14,528 bases of DNA from Anaerolineaceae bacterium. Lineage in GTDB: Bacteria; Chloroflexota; Anaerolineae; Anaerolineales; Anaerolineaceae. Shown here in pieces: positions 13,065 through 14,528 of the stretch. The notes under the pieces were generated by a model. The model made no database searches, was not told the DNA's origin, and worked only from the letters and a program-made list of their open reading frames with translations. Location of the stretch: positions 1 to 14,528 of the forward strand of contig JAQTMA010000053.1 of the NCBI GenBank assembly GCA_028714615.1, written 5' to 3'. A program made the position numbers and the translations under genes. Each line of letters begins with the position of its first letter. The first letter of the stretch is position 1.

Positions 13065-14138
13065 TCATTGAGGCTGGGTGTCTTGATTCCAGAACCAATT
13101 GAAGCTAAAGAATCCTTGTGTACTCTGGGCCCGGATGGCGATTTGATTGAGTCCTTGTAACTCAGAGGGAATATCAAAGCTGGCCTCAATGGAACCACCT
13201 TCACCAGAATCGATGGTTCCTACCTGAATACCACCCAGGCCTTGCGTACCAAACTTGCCCATCGTCACGATGAAAGTTTGCGAAGCAGGGAAGTTCGCGG
13301 TGTTGATGGTCACCTTGCTATCCCTGACGACAGCGGTGATGCTGATGGTCGGAATTTTGGCGGATGGGGCCGTCGTTGCGACACCGGTTCCTTCGGGAGT
13401 AGGGGTGGTTGTGGGATTCGTTGAATTGTTCGTGAACCAGTTATAGCTGAAAAACCCTTGTGGGCTCTGCAAGCGAATGGCAATCAAAGCCTGGCCAGCC
13501 AGGTCGGGAGGAATGGAATAAGTCGCAGAGAAACTTCCCCCTTCTGGCGAGTCAGTCTTATCAACCACGATGCCTCCGACCCCTTTGGTGCCGATCTTGC
13601 CCATCGTCACGGTGAACGTTTGGTTGGCAGGAAAATTGGTGGCTTTAATAGTAACCTGTTGGTCCGGAACAACCTCAGTGATGGCAATCAGGGGAATACC
13701 GGAAGCATTTCCCGGTGTGGGAGTACTGGAACCATCCGATGGTGTCGCAGCAGGTGTTTCCGGGGGAGCAGATGTAGGACGGTTGTTGAACCAGTTGTAG
13801 CTAAAGAAGCCCTGGGAACTCTGGGTGCGGATAGCAATTTGATTCAGCCCGCGCAATTCGGCGGGGATATCAAAGCTGGTCTCGATGGAGCTGCCATCTC
13901 CCGAATCGATGGTGCCCACCTGGATGCCATCCACGCCAAGTGTACCGAACTTACCCATCGTCACGATGAAAGTTTGCGAAGATGGGAAATTGTTCGTCTG
14001 AATTGTGACGGACGTGTCTTGTACGACTGAAATGATGGTTATAGTTGGAATGGTTAACTGGGCATTGTTAGCGGCGGCAAAGCCCCCCAAAGATGCCAGC
14101 AAAACAAGCGAGATCACTGCAGCAGATAGATATTTCAT
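13065..14138 (-). CDS. Secreted protein of three beta-repeat domains
   Basis: A 357-residue exported protein. Residues 1-23 form a signal peptide (MKYLSAAVISLVLLASLGGF, then AAANNA). Three homologous domains of about 88 residues follow at 30-117, 148-235 and 262-349. Each runs from IPTITI/IPLIAI through VTI..NFP..QTF.VTMGK.GT.G, a Gly-rich strand and a SIP/DIP strand to QGFFSYNWF or QGFFSFNWF. Linkers are Thr/Pro/Ser-rich and probably extended. Domains 1 and 3 are closer to each other than to 2. I know such repeats from Anaerolineae secreted proteins, where they usually occur with TP-rich linkers; no function is established. There is no LPxTG or C-terminal membrane anchor. AGGAGG lies 6 nt before the ATG. 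A role in cell-surface or extracellular binding is inferred. Confidence 0.88.
   Translation of the reverse strand: MKYLSAAVISLVLLASLGGFAAANNAQLTIPTITIISVVQDTSVTIQTNNFPSSQTFIVTMGKFGTLGVDGIQVGTIDSGDGSSIETSFDIPAELRGLNQIAIRTQSSQGFFSYNWFNNRPTSAPPETPAATPSDGSSTPTPGNASGIPLIAITEVVPDQQVTIKATNFPANQTFTVTMGKIGTKGVGGIVVDKTDSPEGGSFSATYSIPPDLAGQALIAIRLQSPQGFFSYNWFTNNSTNPTTTPTPEGTGVATTAPSAKIPTISITAVVRDSKVTINTANFPASQTFIVTMGKFGTQGLGGIQVGTIDSGEGGSIEASFDIPSELQGLNQIAIRAQSTQGFFSFNWFWNQDTQPQ
13092..14051 (-). repeat. Three intragenic direct repeats of about 264 bp
   Basis: The three domain-coding units lie at 14051-13788, 13697-13434 and 13355-13092. Units 1 and 3 keep an identical 28-bp stretch, at 13954-13981 and 13258-13285, and match closely around it, while unit 2 is more diverged. 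This suggests unit 3 arose from unit 1, or that the two were homogenised by gene conversion. Confidence 0.7.
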
Positions 14139-14210
14139 GATTCCCCTCCTGGAACGAGCTTACACTGCATCCCGGTCGCTTTTGACCATTATGAATTGAT
14201 TTGACAGTTC

Positions 14211-14240
14211 ATTATACACACGCAAGCATACGATGTGCAA
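14211..14240 (-). promoter_or_regulatory. Sigma-70-type promoter of the secreted-protein gene
   Basis: On the minus strand TTGCAC (14240-14235) and TATAAT (14216-14211) are separated by 18 nt. Transcription would begin near 14204, leaving a leader of about 65 nt before the ATG at 14138. The rest of 14139-14360 shows no gene and no clear terminator for the upstream gene. Confidence 0.6.
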
Positions 14241-14360
14241 ATCCAATATGTAGACGGATAGCTCCTCGGATAGGTTCCAAGCAAGTTTCAAAACCCCCTC
14301 AACAAACCGTGATTCCTCCCGGTAGTTCAGCCGTCTTACGACCCGCCACCATAACAACGA

Positions 14361-14528
14361 TTATTTCCCGGGGTTGCCTGTGACTTCGGTGGAATCGGGA
14401 GCTTCCAGGTCGCCGCGTTCCATCGCTGCAAGCAGATCACGAGCTTCCTGCTCCTGCTCCACTGGGACAAATATCTCGACTTCGCCCAGTGCGCCCATAT
14501 TCAGGCCGTAGGATTTACCGACGCTCTC
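14361..14528 (-). CDS. DUF2007-like protein, C-terminal fragment (N-terminus beyond right edge)
   Basis: Fifty-five residues and a TAA stop are visible. The fragment begins ESVGKSYGLNMGALGEVEIF, continues VPVEQEQEARDLLAAM, and ends in a polar tail ESTEVTGNPGK-like (DSTEVTGNPGK). The pattern of a small residue-rich turn, GxLGEVEIFVP, then an acidic helix EARDLL matches the C-terminal half of DUF2007 'putative signal transducing' proteins, small alpha/beta proteins of unknown biochemical role. The frame is open to the right edge with good coding character. It lies 222 nt upstream of the secreted-protein gene, which has its own promoter, so co-transcription is not implied. The assignment rests on about half of the domain. 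Confidence 0.65.
   Translation of the reverse strand, partial: ESVGKSYGLNMGALGEVEIFVPVEQEQEARDLLAAMERGDLEAPDSTEVTGNPGK

Noticed and set aside
13458..14030. 190-codon open frame on the plus strand
   Set aside because: It is a shadow of the secreted repeat protein on the other strand; the repeated DNA gives it a spurious repeated look.
13092..14051. Regularly spaced repeats as a possible CRISPR array
   Set aside because: Units are about 264 bp, diverged, in frame and protein-coding.
14160..14357. 65-codon minus-strand frame between the DUF2007-like and secreted-protein genes
   Set aside because: It overlaps the predicted promoter, has no convincing ribosome site and resembles no family; treated as non-coding.

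Overview
The window looks like a chromosomal segment of an anaerobic bacterium of moderate GC content, most likely Chloroflexota, class Anaerolineae. This is inferred from protein character: a secreted protein built of three copies of an Anaerolineae-type beta repeat (each ending in QGFFSYNWF or a close variant), a long tungsten/molybdopterin aldehyde:ferredoxin oxidoreductase, and WD40 proteins carrying the FLTGQWQxYxxLDF repeat. No tRNA, rRNA, IS element or CRISPR array was seen.

Layout. From about 10,600 down to the left edge, nine genes run on the minus strand with little or no spacing. In transcription order they are: a membrane PH-SHOCT protein (10543-9902), a Ycf46-type AAA+ ATPase (9823-8282), a helical-repeat/WD40 protein (8285-5586), an Hsp70-like ATPase (5454-3862), a Ycf35/DUF1257 protein (3839-3456), a DUF2997 miniprotein (3437-3222), a radical-SAM protein (3212-2631), a second helical-repeat/WD40 protein (2634-394), and a protein of about 20-residue GPDxYLG repeats cut by the left edge (317 to <1). 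Two junctions are 4-bp start/stop overlaps (GTGA, ATGA). One extended -10 promoter lies upstream of the first gene, and no convincing terminator appears inside the run.

A 243-bp divergent intergenic region separates this cluster from a plus-strand AOR-family gene (10787-12976). The two predicted promoters share an 11-bp sequence in inverted orientation. A perfect 14-bp-arm hairpin at 12989-13026 separates the AOR gene from the convergent gene for the three-repeat secreted protein (14138-13065). The right edge holds the C-terminal end of a DUF2007-like protein on the minus strand.

System view. The left 10.5 kb is the notable part. Two families named from plastid genomes (ycf35, ycf46) sit in one apparent operon with DUF2997, a radical-SAM enzyme, an Hsp70-like ATPase lacking two catalytic residues and the helical lid, and two WD40 scaffolds that share a C-terminal GEFDI tail. 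My hypothesis is a chaperone/AAA+ machine on WD40 scaffolds that handles a small protein, possibly DUF2997 or DUF1257, modified or assembled by the radical-SAM enzyme, with a membrane PH-SHOCT protein as possible anchor. The gene order is seen directly; the function is inference.
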